Origin: Bimastos eiseni
Lineage: Eukaryota > Annelida > Clitellata > Crassiclitellata > Lumbricidae
Length of the DNA stretch: 64,000 nucleotides
Direction of reading: 5' to 3'
Assembly: GCA_959347315.1 (NCBI GenBank)
Contig: OY365806.1
Location: forward strand, 34,251,106-34,315,105
Shown here: positions 10,954 through 24,900 of the stretch, in pieces
How positions within the stretch are numbered: position 1 is the stretch's first letter
How the letters are laid out: every line of letters begins with the position of its first letter
Program-made: the position numbers and the translations under genes
The notes under the pieces: generated by a model
The model's database searches: none
Seen by the model: only the letters and a program-made list of their open reading frames with translations
Told to the model about the DNA's origin: nothing

Positions 10954-12381
10954 GGTGAGGCAATGAGCCTTAATTCTGTATTCAGAACTGACTCGGACAC
11001 CTGCGTTGACGGATCTGGGTCAAACGTTAAAAGTGGGTCATATAAAATTATATATACCATACACCATACACAATGCTACATACATCTAATGCTGTTGCAT
11101 GAAGGCAGATCCATTGACATTTTATGTCACCCGAGATTGAGATGAGTGAGGTGGATTCCCATTGCTTTCCTCACAGACAATAAAAGTGAGTGAGCAACTT
11201 GTTCAGAGTTGCTACGTCGTGGCTTGAGGTAGATTCGAACCTGTGATCCACTGGCTACATGGCACATAATATACTGGTCTACACCACCACTCCATGTGAT
11301 CTGAATGCGTGTGATGACCATCGACGATCATTCAGCAATTAATAGTCTGGCCTTATGTGGTTCAACTGCCCCCACCCCATCTGGAATGGGAGTACTAACC
11401 AACACTGGGCGACTCATTAATTTTCGTGTTGCAGGCCGTTAACATTGAAAATCAGACAGCTACACCCCGTTCATGTCCACAATGGCAACCCTCACTTCTT
11501 GCAACTGTGAGACATTGTTCTCTCAACCCCTCCATTGGTATACGCCATGCACTGTCCAGAAGTGGTAATTGCATTCAGTGTTTCTTATATCAGTCTCCAT
11601 TTGAAAATAACGTACTAGGTCCCTTAAAAGATAATCGACTACACGTAGCTTAGGCTACTGCTATCGTTAAAAGTAGCCAATGTGAGCACGCATAGGCCAA
11701 AGTCTACGAGCTGTCGTTAATAAAATCCACGAGTGATTTAAGTAGACGATGAGGCCAATTAGGTAATTTTGGCGAACGACGATGTGATCTGGTGTTGTGC
11801 CAGCCTGGACCCTTGAGACAGAGATGGGAACAGTCCCAACAATCGTTTTCCTTCTTGTGTAGGCCTACGCAATCACAGCTAATTCATACCAATATCTCTT
11901 CAGAAATTCGTTTGGTCCCACGCACGCGACATGTCGTGACCGTTGCCATTTTATTGTGGAAAATATTTTGGTTGTCAGACAGGCTTGACCCTTGCATATG
12001 CGAGTCTTAGCTTAATTGAATGCATTAGTGATTCCCTATATAAGAAATGAAAGCATGCTGAGTAAACCATCGTTGGCAACAAAGTGCTTGCCTCTACAGA
12101 TCAAATACAAATGTATATAGCCTCGGTCCTCTATCAATCAATCAATCAATCAATCAGATTTTTATATAGGCCTACGCCCCTTAAATATCCACAGGCGCAG
12201 GGGTGTCAATCCTCCCCTGAGTGATGGAGGTAAAACCCCCGATCTCAAGTGTCAGGAACGCAAGATATTCCCCCCTAAGACCAAAAAATACCGACCCCTA
12301 CGTGAAATTGGAGGCATTTGCCTCCGGACCCCCACCTATCTGGACGCCTCTGCACAGGCCTACTTAGAATCGCACAACTGA
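10954..12381. other. Gene-free stretch with short microsatellite
   Basis: No supportable gene. It contains a (CAAT)5-6 run at about 12136-12158 followed by a TTTATATAGGCCTACGCC segment like the 3' ends of common invertebrate interspersed repeats. Confidence 0.5.
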
Positions 12382-13145
12382 CTATGACCATGTTGGAAAA
12401 CGTAGTCCTAACCAAGTAACCAGTGAATGGAACTTAGAACATGTAGCATTGGCGTATGGATCGGCGCTGCGTAGTAGCGGCAAAGGTAAATTATGTAACT
12501 GTCGTGTCGCCGGGTCGGTATGAAGCCATGAACGGAGGAGCACGGCGGCCACTCCAAGAACACAAACTCCCGAGCGAAATATGAGGGAGCCAAGCCCGAG
12601 ACGCATCTCCACACTAAAATAGATGCGATGCGGGATAGATTGCCATTGCATAATCTCCCGTATGTATTGGGAGTCTGGGAGATTCGAATGGGCTCGCTCC
12701 GGACCCGCAAAGGACAGTGAAGATAGAGGAGTAGTAATCGAGACCACTTCACAAACTCTGGCATAAGAGACCGACGAGAGACCGCCGATTGGAAGCTTTA
12801 TGTATACGTGACTTTTAGAATCTCTGCCCATGTTTGGCGCTGCCTTTATATTCAGAGTTGCGTCTTCGATCGATCAATAAAACCATCAGAATTAATATCG
12901 CACCCCATTCAGATACATACTCAGACGCAGGGTCCGACTCTGATCGGGCTGGAAAACGGTCTTAAACAGCCATACGTATCTTCATTCGACTTCACTGCAA
13001 CACGTAGGGCCGTATGCGTCTCTGGAACGATCTTCCTTCCGCACTTTTCGGCTCACCCACCATCATATGCTTCAGGGCTAAGTTATATCCATCACGTACC
13101 CCTCGGGCTTTCCACCCGAACCTAAAGTCTCACCTATTCAGGAAC
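12382..13145. mobile_element. Rearranged LINE (non-LTR retrotransposon) fragment
   Basis: On the minus strand at about 12570-12680, two frames together read like the reverse-transcriptase C-terminal region of CR1/L2-type LINEs (MQWQSIPHRIYF, then after a frameshift SGLAPSYFAREF). On the plus strand at 13012-13125 the typical next segment appears (RLWNDLPSAL, then a Ser/Phe-rich part and KSHLFRNSY). In intact LINEs these lie on one strand in this order; here they point in opposite directions, as after a 5' inversion during insertion, or from two insertions. Degenerate, not functional. Confidence 0.55.
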
Positions 13146-14587
13146 TCTTACCCCGATTCCTCAGATCATTCATCTTACAATTCTCAACCTAAACGACACC
13201 CGCCCCAACGGCTTCTCTACCTCTTCTGGAAACCACTAAGGCCCCCTTCAGACTGTCATTTAGGCTAGACACATTTTTAAAGCTCTCTCGGTGTAGAATT
13301 AAGACTTAATATACCACATGCTCTAGAACAGATTGTATTATCGGCCAGCTCTCACAATACAATATAGTATGTTTATATGTTAATTAGGGTTTTATTTGAG
13401 TAATTTGACACTTGATAAAGTTCTATTATGGTCTACCTGTGGATGCCTTCAATGACACTGGAGCAGTTACTACTAGGCCGGAGTTTGTGGTTCAGAGGCA
13501 GCCAGCCATTACTATTACTCACAAAGGCAGATGGAGTGCACTGGGCTGGTCGGCCTCGTCAGGGCAGCACAGGGAGCAGGCTCACTGGCCGGGTTTGAAC
13601 AGAGATGGCAAATGCATTGAACGGAGAGTAGTCACAAACTAAACTCAGCGATATGCTAAAGTAGTGTATACAGAAAGACATACAGTGTAATTTATGTTCA
13701 CGCTGCAAATTCTGGGGTGTTAAATTATGGATCAGTTGGAAGAAGAAGAGCAGGTGTACAAAGGCTGGGACCCCTCGAATGAGGCACAGATCCACGGATA
13801 TGCCTTTAATTGCTAACCAATTACATATTTAACAATCAGGCAATGCTTCTGTAAATTATAGCCTTGGCAACGTTAAAAACATGTGAATTCCGCACACAAT
13901 TTCAAAACTACAAACAAAACACTCTTAGATTCCAAATCTAAGTTTATAGATCAAGGCTTCACCCCAAATATACATAATGCTCATGGGACCATGTTTCTGG
14001 GTAAATGTATGTAAAATAAGTGTTACTTATATCTTTACCTTTCATTAAAAGGCTATTCCATTCATTAATTCCTATCCATTTCTATAGCACCCGTCAGATA
14101 CCCTCTCAAAAGTGCTATGCGCCCAGTCCTGGCGAAAAGAAACCCAGTTTTCTAGTGTTGGTGAAAGACACAAGCAACAGGTCTGGTAAAAGAACATGCA
14201 GATCTACAAGTAAACTATTACAGGCAGGCTGTTAAACCTTTGAAAGGTACGGACCGTGCATCCAAGGGAAGAACAATTTAACATCGGCTGTGAAGCAGAG
14301 ATTTATGTAACCAATCAATGTCCAACAGAGCAACCAGATCCCCTACAGAGACACACATACATTTCTCATCATGATGGCTACATTAATAATGTGTGGACAT
14401 TTATTTTCCTGAATCTTATCGCATACAAAATAGGGCACTATTAAGCTAAAAGTGCTTCTGCAAATTAGAAATTCTAAAGTATTTACATAATACACAAACT
14501 ATAAAAACACGAAGCATAGCAGCCCATTGAACAGCTGTTAATAACATGATAATAAAGGAGTATTAGGACATCAATAGCAAGTGGAAT
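13146..14587. other. Gene-free stretch downstream of the spectraplakin gene
   Basis: No coding region or clear repeat beyond scattered low-complexity sequence. The 3' UTR of the minus-strand spectraplakin gene may extend into it. Confidence 0.5.
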
Positions 14588-14593
14588 TTTATT
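14588..14593 (-). terminator. Candidate poly(A) signal of the spectraplakin gene
   Basis: AATAAA on the minus strand, about 215 bases after the stop codon at 14808-14810. A second one lies near 14399. Confidence 0.5.
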
Positions 14594-14807
14594 CTACGAT
14601 GAATGCCGCCACAGAGCATCATCTGACGTGTTTGTGGAGACAGAATTTATATGACAAAACTTTAGATATCTTGAATTTCAAAGCTCATGACTCTTACACT
14701 AAAATTTCGGCTGAAGATGAAATGGTTTATCTGCTGCATGTCATGGCATCAAATTAAAATCACGATCTGATAGATTATAACAGTACATATTATGCTCATT
14801 ACAAATG

Positions 14808-15977
14808 CTACTGAACACTGTGCTGTTTCCTGTTATCATGAAAACTCTTTCGTTTACTTGTAGGACTACGAGTAGAATTGCCTACGGAAACTTTTGGAGA
14901 ATTTGGAGTGCTAGGTACACTGTTTGTCGATTGCTTGATAGATAGTCCTTTTGGTCGAGAACCAATGTTGGCTGCTGTCAGCTTTTCACCTCTTGGGTTC
15001 GAAACTGGTGGTAATTTTCCTGCTTCATGATCTAAAAACAGTTTTCTATTTGTAAAAAGAGCTGGGGATTATTTTTTCAGATGATCAGAGCAAATGAACA
15101 CAGGACAAAATTTAACGTGGTATATATTTTGCATATGAAACAACTGACAAATTATAAATTAAAAAGATCACACATCAAATTAGGTGTATGCACGAATAAC
15201 AAAAAACATAATTTACATAACTCTTACACTTTAGTTTACAGTATAATTTGAACTATGTCAAGACCTGACATCTTTTCCATTACTAGGCTGAAGGGGTTTT
15301 AAGAAGACCTAGGGGTTGAACACCCAAATACCCCTCTCAACTAAAAACTGTCTAGAAATATAATCAAACACCTTGAGAAACATAAGAGTTTTTCTTCACA
15401 TCTTCTCAAAATCTATCTTCACCATGATGTTGAGTAAACAACAAGAAGCTGAATTGGTCTCCTAGTAACTTTTAGTACATTCTCATTGTTTTGTTAAATT
15501 GTAAAAGTAAACGAATAAGCATCTCATAAGATTTGAACTGCTAGCAGTGTGAATGCAGAAGTTGAAATCACTGAATTGTGACTTAAGTAAAAGTAAAGAA
15601 CAGTATTTCTGTTGCTGGATATGCATAACACTGAACATGAAATGTACAATCGCTTGACAAATATCACTGGTTTCAAATCGACTCCTAAAACTCCTTTTAA
15701 CATCTTCATTGAAACTATGTCATAAGTCGATGCAAAGCAAAAATGGGAAAAAATCTCACCATTAATTAACATGTCTTCTGTTACATTTTGTCAAACTGTT
15801 CAATGGTAATTAGAATAATCTAATATAACTTAGGCCTGGTACCTCTACTAGATGTTACAGTAGGCCTCTCACTGACAGATGCAAGACCATTTTCGGGTGA
15901 CATCTGACCTCCTCGGCCAGAAAATGACCTTTCTGGTGGAGTTGCCTGTCCCGCTTTTGAACTCGGTCGAAGTTTCA
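14808..15977 (-). other. Disordered Ser/Pro/Lys-rich C-terminal tail exons of the spectraplakin gene
   Basis: Exons 15977-15843 and 15031-14808 encode about 120 residues rich in Ser, Pro, Arg and Lys (RPSSKAGQATPPERSFSG; STPNSPKVSVGNSTRSPTSK), ending SVQ at the TAG at 14808-14810. Such tails bind microtubules and their plus ends in the family. I see no exact Ser-x-Ile-Pro EB1-binding motif. Confidence 0.8.
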
Positions 15978-18900
15978 CTGAAACATAAGTTTAATTTCGA
16001 TGAAATATTTGTATAAACCTTCAATAATAAATAGGAAAAAATATCACAATAGTTTCATTCAGCAAAAGATTATGACCTTTAAATTTAGGATCATAAGGAC
16101 CAAGAAGCAGTTCAAACACCTAAATGCTAATGAACTGCATGCCAGACAAGCATCAGAAATAGCAATGCATATAAAAGAACTCAATCAGAAATAATTTATA
16201 ATTTAACAGAAAAAAACAAGAAACATGGTGAATCTTCATCTCAGGATAATCGGATTTTGACCCAAATTTCATAAATCCAATTACAATATAAAATAATGTA
16301 AGTAAGTAACCTCGGCAAGGATCGAAGTTGTCCATGAATTCTGAGATCGTCATCCAACCGCCTCCAACTCTTACTGTTATTGAACTGTTGACGAATCGCA
16401 CTAGACACAGTTTGCCCTTCTCACCAAACTTCAAAAACAAAATCAACAAACATCTTCTAAAAACATCAGCAAAATTTAAAATCATAGTTACTACAATTCA
16501 ATATTTGTTCTAAAATAACTGAAACTGACTAAATGACTTTGTAGAATGCACCACTCGTAACCAACGGCACAAAGTTTCACCAACACGTGTAGTTGTGTGC
16601 GTGCGTGCATGTGTGTCATGGTAATAGTGAATACAAAACTACCTGACACACCTAAATGGCACAATTTAAAATGAGCAGAAAATGTTACTTGAACAATTGT
16701 GGTAAATAATTATAATTATTTAAATGTAAAATATTCTAGAAAGGTGAAAGCAATAAGAAAGCAAGTAAGAAAGCAATGTGCTCAAGTCGCCGTATGGGTT
16801 CCAGTCTTACTTTGTACTTGTTGTCATCTATTCTCTGAACATTGAATGGAATGAGACACTGACAACGAGACGTCTGCTGCCGAATCTCTTCTCTGATCAG
16901 ATCGGATTCATTGATGCTAGGACTTTCGCGGTAAGAAAAGCTCTGCACAAGGAACAAGAAAATAAGTAAACAAAACATGACAGCAAATAAACTTAACTCA
17001 ATTATCTTCCATAAATTTTCAGAAGAAGATCCTGTTGACATTGCACTTGTCCCCAGGGTACACTGTCACTCTATTTATACCTGCCTCAAAACCGTCCTCT
17101 TTGCCGTGCTGGGGTCAGAAGCGCCGTCCTGAGCAGTAGCCCTGAAGGGGTGCTATATAAATCTGAATGAACAAATCATAGTGTTAAATTGTGTACAAAC
17201 ACGAGGCATGAGTGGCAAATTTACGATACAGATTAAATGGCGCTTGGGCATAATGAATGCACCAGGATATGTACCAGTAGCATAAGACATGTTTCATCTG
17301 GACGTCTGTATAACAAATATTGTTTGAGAATTGATATAAAAGGTCTCAACAGTTCAGTTATATCAGACATTCATTTATCTTTTTACTGTAATTAAGCAAA
17401 TGTTAAATTTTTTTTTAACTAACCCGATCTGTATTGCATTGATGGATAGACACCCTACCTGCTGTCTAACAGAGATGAATGAAATAAAATACCTGAGGAG
17501 GCTACATATCTCTAAGGCCCATCTGTCATAAACCATGTTTTAAAGATGTAATTAATGCGAGAAGAATCTACCTGGTAATCGGAAAGGACAGCCTTCACAA
17601 AATCCCGATAGTTTACGATTCCTGACCGAGAGGTATCAAGGATGTCAAAAATCGTCCGAAGGTCATTCGAATTAGAAGGAAACTCTTTCAGAAAAGCAAC
17701 AATGTACCAACTGAATGTTAGACAGAGAGAGATAGCTGAACTAACGCTATAAGATCTCCCAACCAACTACGCACAGTCAGTGTATTCTTTATAGCCGAAT
17801 GAGTGTTCCAAGGACACAGGTGGTTAAACAGTCTCAGAAGAAGGCAAAACAGACAGACCAGATGGATAGTATTCTGCAATTTGAGGAGTATAAACTAAGA
17901 AAGTAAACAGACAACTGAAATAGGGTGAAAGTGCATTAAAACTGGAATCTAGATTAATTATTGAACAAAGCATCAAAAAAATGTAAAACCGTTTTCCTAT
18001 TGAGAAATGAAATCTGAGTTGATAAACTTACTGGATGCTATCATGCTTTCAACAAACTGCTTCTTTGTTACAACTCCCTTACAGTTTCTGTCTTGCTGGC
18101 GAAAGACATCACTAATGCGGAGCTTCCTAGCACGGAACCAGTCTTGGGCCATCAGACGCCACTGGTCGAAATCAAAACTGTCACCTCTTTCTTCCTAGTA
18201 AAGTCAATAATGTCAATCATGTGGAGTGTTTTATGGCCAATTATGAAAAAACATATGAAGAATTCATACTATAGCAACACTTGTCACACACGATATAGTT
18301 CTCAAAGTAAAATTATATGATTTACTGCACATTCACCATAGACATAGTCTTATTGAACTGATCCTCTGATGGTAATGGCATGGGTTCAGTACTTGTTCGG
18401 TTGATGCCTTGTGCATTAGACACCAGCATGATAATATACAATAATAACACTGATTACAATAATAATAATAATATTATTGATATTGAATGACAAAATAAAA
18501 GCAAATTTACATGCAGTAGATTGTGCATAGCACACGCAGCATGTAGTACATAGAGCAATTTAGACGAAAGCAGAAGGCATCCTTGAAAGATTCTTTAAAA
18601 AGTGGCAAAACAAATATCAGATAGTAAAAAAATGACATTGAAATAAAAAATCAACAGCTGAAATGAAGACCAACTGAATTGTTTAGAAAGCAACCTTCTC
18701 ACCTGAGTCAACTGTTTGGCTAAGTTCTCAAGTAGTTTCTTTCGATCGGCCGACGTCTGCCACAGACTTTGCCATTTCTGTCTGAACTCTGTTGCATTGT
18801 TATCTGGTGACATTAATTCCTTCTGAGTTGTAGGAGTCGTCTGCGAATGATTGCCGTTGTGACGTTGATTTTGGAAAGAACCCGCAACTCGAGATAACCG

Positions 18901-21900
18901 CTGTAATTTATCTATATCTTTGCTTCGACTAAACAATATCTGATGAAATTGCTGTAGAAGAAAGTAATAAAAAATTAAAACAGCTACTGACAATGATTCC
19001 ATTAAAAACAAAGTGCAATAAAACAATTAAATAATATGAGCAATTTGAGTTGAGGAAGAAATTAGAGATGAAATTGACCTTTGACACAATCTTAGTATAC
19101 ATCAGGCATATATCACCTGTGATTCAGATGTCTTAAATAAAAATACAAACAATGTGCCAGGTTGTAGACATGGTCTTTACAAGAAAGGGAACCATCTAGC
19201 ATAACACCTAGGTCACATACAATTCAAGAAAGGATTAGTGCAGAAATATTTACGAGAGGGGAACAAAATTAATCTTCAGAAGCTCTGAAGGGGTGTGCCA
19301 AACCAAATAAACTGGACATTGGGGAATCGAGGGAGAGAGAGTTTGATGTCATCCATGAAGTGTTTAGGGAGAGAGAATTTGATGCCATCCAGTAGTGGAC
19401 AGAATTAGAGAGGGATTGGAAATACTCAACAGATTCCATACTAAAGCATTCGTCTTAAACCTGTCTGAGTAATATTTAATGAAAGTGTGAGCTGCAGATT
19501 GAAGTCAATGAAGTGGTCCTCATGAATTTACTGGTGACATGTAATTCTTGTAATTCTCACCACTTGTTCACTGAGAAGAGCTTCAACTGAGACGCGGTCA
19601 CTGGGTAGAACATCCGTCTGCTTTTCCATCAGTTTCATCTCAGCGTCAACTAACCATGCAGTCAGCTCCTCTTCAAGTGTTGCACTTCTCTGGATGTCCT
19701 TCAGTGCATCATGCAGTCGTTCAGAGCGTGCTTTTGACCTCCTCAGTGCCTGAATTAAGATATATAGAAAGATAAAAACGTAAAAGAGTCCTCGTTTATT
19801 TATTGATCTTAACAACCAATAAATACTTTGTTCAAATATTAAAAGCATCAAACATTCACAAACTGATTTGATCATCCTAAGACTGGCTGAGACTTTAAAG
19901 AAATTATCAGGAACATCTTAGCAAACTATGGATGATCATTGTGATGCAGCCAAGTGTTTACTCTATGAAAAGAAAGCATTGAACTGAATAGAACTTCCAC
20001 AGTGACTGACAAGGCTGCCATCTCCTCAGCCCTGTTGTCAAACTTCAGAACTAATCAGCTTACTGGTAGCGCTCGCAACTCTAAGCGGCACCAAAATGTA
20101 ATCGAACATTTATCAGGAGCTTCTCACAGCATAAGTCTTTCAGAATCACTCCTAATATGAGGTGCCTTGAGAAAAAAGTAAGATTTTAAGATGAGAGAAA
20201 GATGCAGAGATGCCACCAGATAGAGCGTGGAGATACATAACTATCTTGTTCTTGTTTAATATTTATGTTCTCATGCCAATCTATAAACCATAAGAACGAA
20301 ATGACTTTAACGCAACGGCTATTTGCAGTATGGATTTGCTGTCTGTCAACATAAGAAGCTTCTATAGTCTTTTGTGCAAATACATTTGAAATTGATATAA
20401 ATGGTTCTCCTTTGTCAAATTATTGACCAAATGTCCATTTGTTCTGCAATGTATGCAACAGGAACTTTTTGTGATTAGGAAAACATTGCCAGATTTGAAT
20501 AAAACTGAAATTTACATCAGATGTAAGAATTTCTGACCTGTTGCCATCGTGTCTGCATGATGGTCATGTGATACTTGATGATACTGACTGCATTTGGATG
20601 ACAAGACACAAGTATCTCCTCGGCAATGTATATCATCTTTTCAATGTTTGGCTCTTGTCCAATGAGATCCTCATGAAATTTCTGACACAAAAAGATTTAT
20701 TATTCAAATCTATTTGTATCAACCCTCATCAAAATATCTACTCTGAAGCTTTCCAAGTCCAGCCTAGACAAATGAGGATCAGTATACAAGCTTAGACAGC
20801 AAGTACAGACAATGAATCCGCATGCATTACCCTAATAAAGAAAGTAATAAACACATTTGTTAATTAACTTAACATGCCATGCGTACATCTGCTGAGTTAG
20901 GAATCGTAGGCATTGGTAGGTCTGCGTAGTCAGTGAACAAATGTCCCAACTCAAACATGATGCCAACAGGAATCAGAGAAAGGGAAAACCAATCACTGAA
21001 CACCCAGGGGCATAACTAGAAGCAAAGGCCCAAGCACTAAGAAGGCTTTGTTAATATCATCATTTCATGATTTCATAGAATCTGTTAGATTCATCAACAC
21101 TGACTATAATTCATAGAAACACTTCCGCAGATAAGTACCTCGTGGTTTTCGATCAGTCGGATGATGCCATCTTCGTCATTCGGAATGGCACAAAACTTCA
21201 GCTCTGCCTCAGCCAATGGGAGCCACTTGTGAATATCCTCCAGGGATTCGTTAAAATCATCTGCCTTAATTCACACAAGAAACCAAAAAAGAATGTATGA
21301 TGGAAGGAAAGTCGCATATCAGAGAATTCAACAATCACTACTAACTAAGGAGCACATAAGCAGGAATGCTACATTTTGCTAAATCATAATAAATTGTTGA
21401 TAAACATAGCATGCATGAGCCAAAATCAAAGAGTATGAGACCAGCGGCTATGTCGCCATAGATGCATTTAGCTTACCAGTTTAAGAGCCTCGTGCAGACT
21501 GGCTTGTCGGATTTCACTCATTTGGTGAACCTGGCACAGAACTGTTTTCACCTTTCTTAGCTGATCAGAAATGTTGTTCTTGCCAAGAGGAATGTTGTCT
21601 GGAATTCTCTGAATCACATCCGTCCTTCTCAGCAGCTCCTGCTGGAACTCCTAAAAAATGGCCACCAGCAGATTCTGCTCAAAGTTTCATTGTAACAATG
21701 TAACAACTTTGGTTATTAGTCGTTTGTGAGGCTCTCATGGGACTGCATGGCTGTGTTACGAAACTATATAAATTGTCATTATTATCATAATTATAAAGCA
21801 AAAAATGTGCTAACCATTTTTTTTTAGAAATGTCTTTGTTTTTAATGACCAACATGCATGGTACAATAGCTAATGACCAATGAGAGAGAGCCTCAACAAG

Positions 21901-24900
21901 AAAGCAATGCCGCTCATTCCAAATGAGTTTCTAAATAGCTTCAACTTAAACTGCATTTACATACAAGTAATTATGATAACAAATATTGCATGTTGGTGCA
22001 ATTTTTGGCTTTAAACTTCCATTTAAAAGTCAATTTCATTTAAGGAAGAAAATCTATATATTGTAATTATACTGCAGGACCCTTATGATGTTCTGAAATA
22101 GCCCACCCTGTAATAGCCTAGTACAGACATACATGCCATTCGTGGCACAGTGGCCGATCGGTTAGAGCGGTCAGCCTGTAACGTTCAGTGTGCACAGAGC
22201 GAGCGGGTTCAACCCTCGTCCGGGGAGTCACTGTGTCTGGACCTTGAGCAAGTCCTTCACACACATTTGCTCTGCAGTACAACTGCAATTGTGACATGGA
22301 TGCGTGTGTGTGCACTTCTCAGCAAAAAACGTTGGAAGAAGGGCGGTATCAAATTTCGGTAATAAAAAAAATACAGCCCATAGGTTCCTAGAAGGCCAAA
22401 TGACACACCCAAAATGCAGTATTTCCAAGTTAACAGAAGTCCTAAACTGTGTGAGTACGAACTTTGTGCTGATCCATGAGCAGACCAACTGTGTTGATGT
22501 CACCAAGGATGAGCTGCTTATCACTCAGATAGACTTCAGACTTCTTTAACCAAGTCAGCTGTGATTCCAATGTGTCGGAATAGTGACCCGGACTCAGCAG
22601 TAAACAGTCATCCACTTTTTCCGGTCTGCTTAACAACATATGCAAAGAATGAGTCAGTATCATTCACTAGCAAACAACAAGCGACAAAATCAGGATATAT
22701 CTGGCTATTCAATATTATGGCTTATTCAACAACTGTCTCCACACATCTAGCTTCGTGAATTAAATATTCAGCCACATTTCTGGTGACAAAAAACTAACAA
22801 GTGAAAGCTGGAAGAGACTCATGAGGTACCATCAAACGAAAATGTAGAGCAGACACATTATAATATGCACAGCCCAGTACAGAGCATGTGGCTACCACAG
22901 ATAAGTTTGTTCACGTTAGATTTTGCTAACAAAACTTGGATACTGAGCCGCTTGCTTCCACCGATAGCAAAACATCATTATGCTCTAAGGACCCACGGTT
23001 TTGAACTCCCCGAAGAGAAATAAAAACTATATATCAAGAGACAGTAGTCTCTTTTTTATAGGCCGTGATGTGGTCTGACCTTGGTATGTTATTACACAAC
23101 CAATAAAACGAATAATTATATCATCTTCGCTGTAGAAAGCTTTTTTTTAATACAAATATAACAGTATAACTAGACAAACATGCTCTAATTTATGCTAGAC
23201 TAAACTACCTGATATTAAAAAGTTTTTGCAGCAACCTACGGTCATCTCACGGCATGTTTGTGTGCCAAGAGAAACTCTGGAACATTAACTGGAGGGGTAT
23301 TTGAAATAGTACCATAGCACTAAAGCTTTAAAAGCTGAGTTTCTGACATCATCTAACCTTTGTAGAACAATTGATCGCAACTGATTCCATCTGCTGGAAA
23401 GTTCTTCGACCATTTCATTAAGGATGACCCTTTCAGGGTCAGACTTGGCACATCGGTCTCTCATACTGGTGCCCTGTCGTCTGGTTATACAGTAGAGGGG
23501 CTGCTTAGCAGACATCTGTAGATCGAAACGCTGAAATAGTTCCATCATGAGTTTCTTAAATCAGTGTAAAAGAGAGTCATCACAAAAACAAAATACAGTT
23601 GACGTTTTGCAATTGAACACGATTGATCTGATATTACGATTGGTGGTATCTGACAAAGCCGTATTTGTATGCCATGTTTTGCATGTCAACTCTTATGCTG
23701 CACCTGCCTTTAACAACTGCACTACATCAGGGTTATTTCACAGAACTTGACATCGCTTTAACCCACGTTCATTCCTTCAAACAACTGGACCAATGCAAGG
23801 CTGTCCTCACATGCCTGAAAAAGTTTCAAATGCACCAGCTTCAGTTCATCCTTAATTGTGCTGTCCAGGTCATGGCCAAATTATAAAACAACACATAAAA
23901 AAGTAGGGAATCAGAACAACATTCAAGATCCTGGTCCCAGAGCACATCAGGGAGTGCTGTATTCCAGTATTGTGCCACCCATGTGGAGAAGCTCTGCACT
24001 CTGCTGTACATGGGAACCTTTTGTTGGTTCCCAAAAAAAATTCAGATACATAATTCATCGCTTGAATTGGACCAAAAACAATTCATCATATTGTTGGATG
24101 TAAAGTGCATCAAAGTTGCATCAAAGGTGACTTCCAGATTAACAGCACTTTGAGACGGTATATGTGTCAGTGACTGTGTCAGCACAATACACATAATTGT
24201 TCACTACATGCAAACAGATGGTAACAAAATAAACATTTGCATAAACATTTGCATCTAAACAAATAGCCGACTGACTTACTTTCAATTCATCCACATCCTG
24301 TTTTGTTCGTGCAATTGAACACATGACGTACTTATGGAGAAACCTCCCTTCCGCTTCATTCATCCAGTCACAAAGAGCCTTCCAAGACTCAAAAAACTAC
24401 AACATAACCATGGAATCTTGCCTAAACATTGAAATTGAAATTCTTGAAATTTGATACCGCCCTTCTTCCAACATCTTTTGCTCAGAAGTGCACATGCCTC
24501 GCCGGCGTTGCAATGCAGAGCAATTGTGCGCGAAGGACTTGCTCAGGGCCCCAAAACAGTGACTGATGCCCCGGACGAGGTTCAAACCCGCTCACTCAGC
24601 GCACACTGAGTGTTACGGGCGTGTTACGGCCTGACCATATCCAATCAACAAATCAATGTCCTAGTAAGGGGCAGTCTTAGGCATATTCTAGGTGCTCAAC
24701 TTAACGGAGTCACCAATTTGAGAGGGATACCATATTCTTGGATATGATTAAATTGATAGGCAAGAGTTTCCATATAGTGAAATAACTAGAATCAGTCATG
24801 CACACAATAACCATTGCAACCAATTCCTTCTGCACGAAACTGTATAACAGATATAAATCGCCAAAACCTATCTATGTCCACAAATCAATCGAGGCAAAGC

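Noticed and set aside
12808..13268. Plus-strand ORFs as a host gene
   Set aside because: Content matches a LINE C-terminal region, with no start context or splice sites.
22137..22220. tRNA gene
   Set aside because: Boxes A and B are present but the stems do not pair and the unit is repeated as a SINE.
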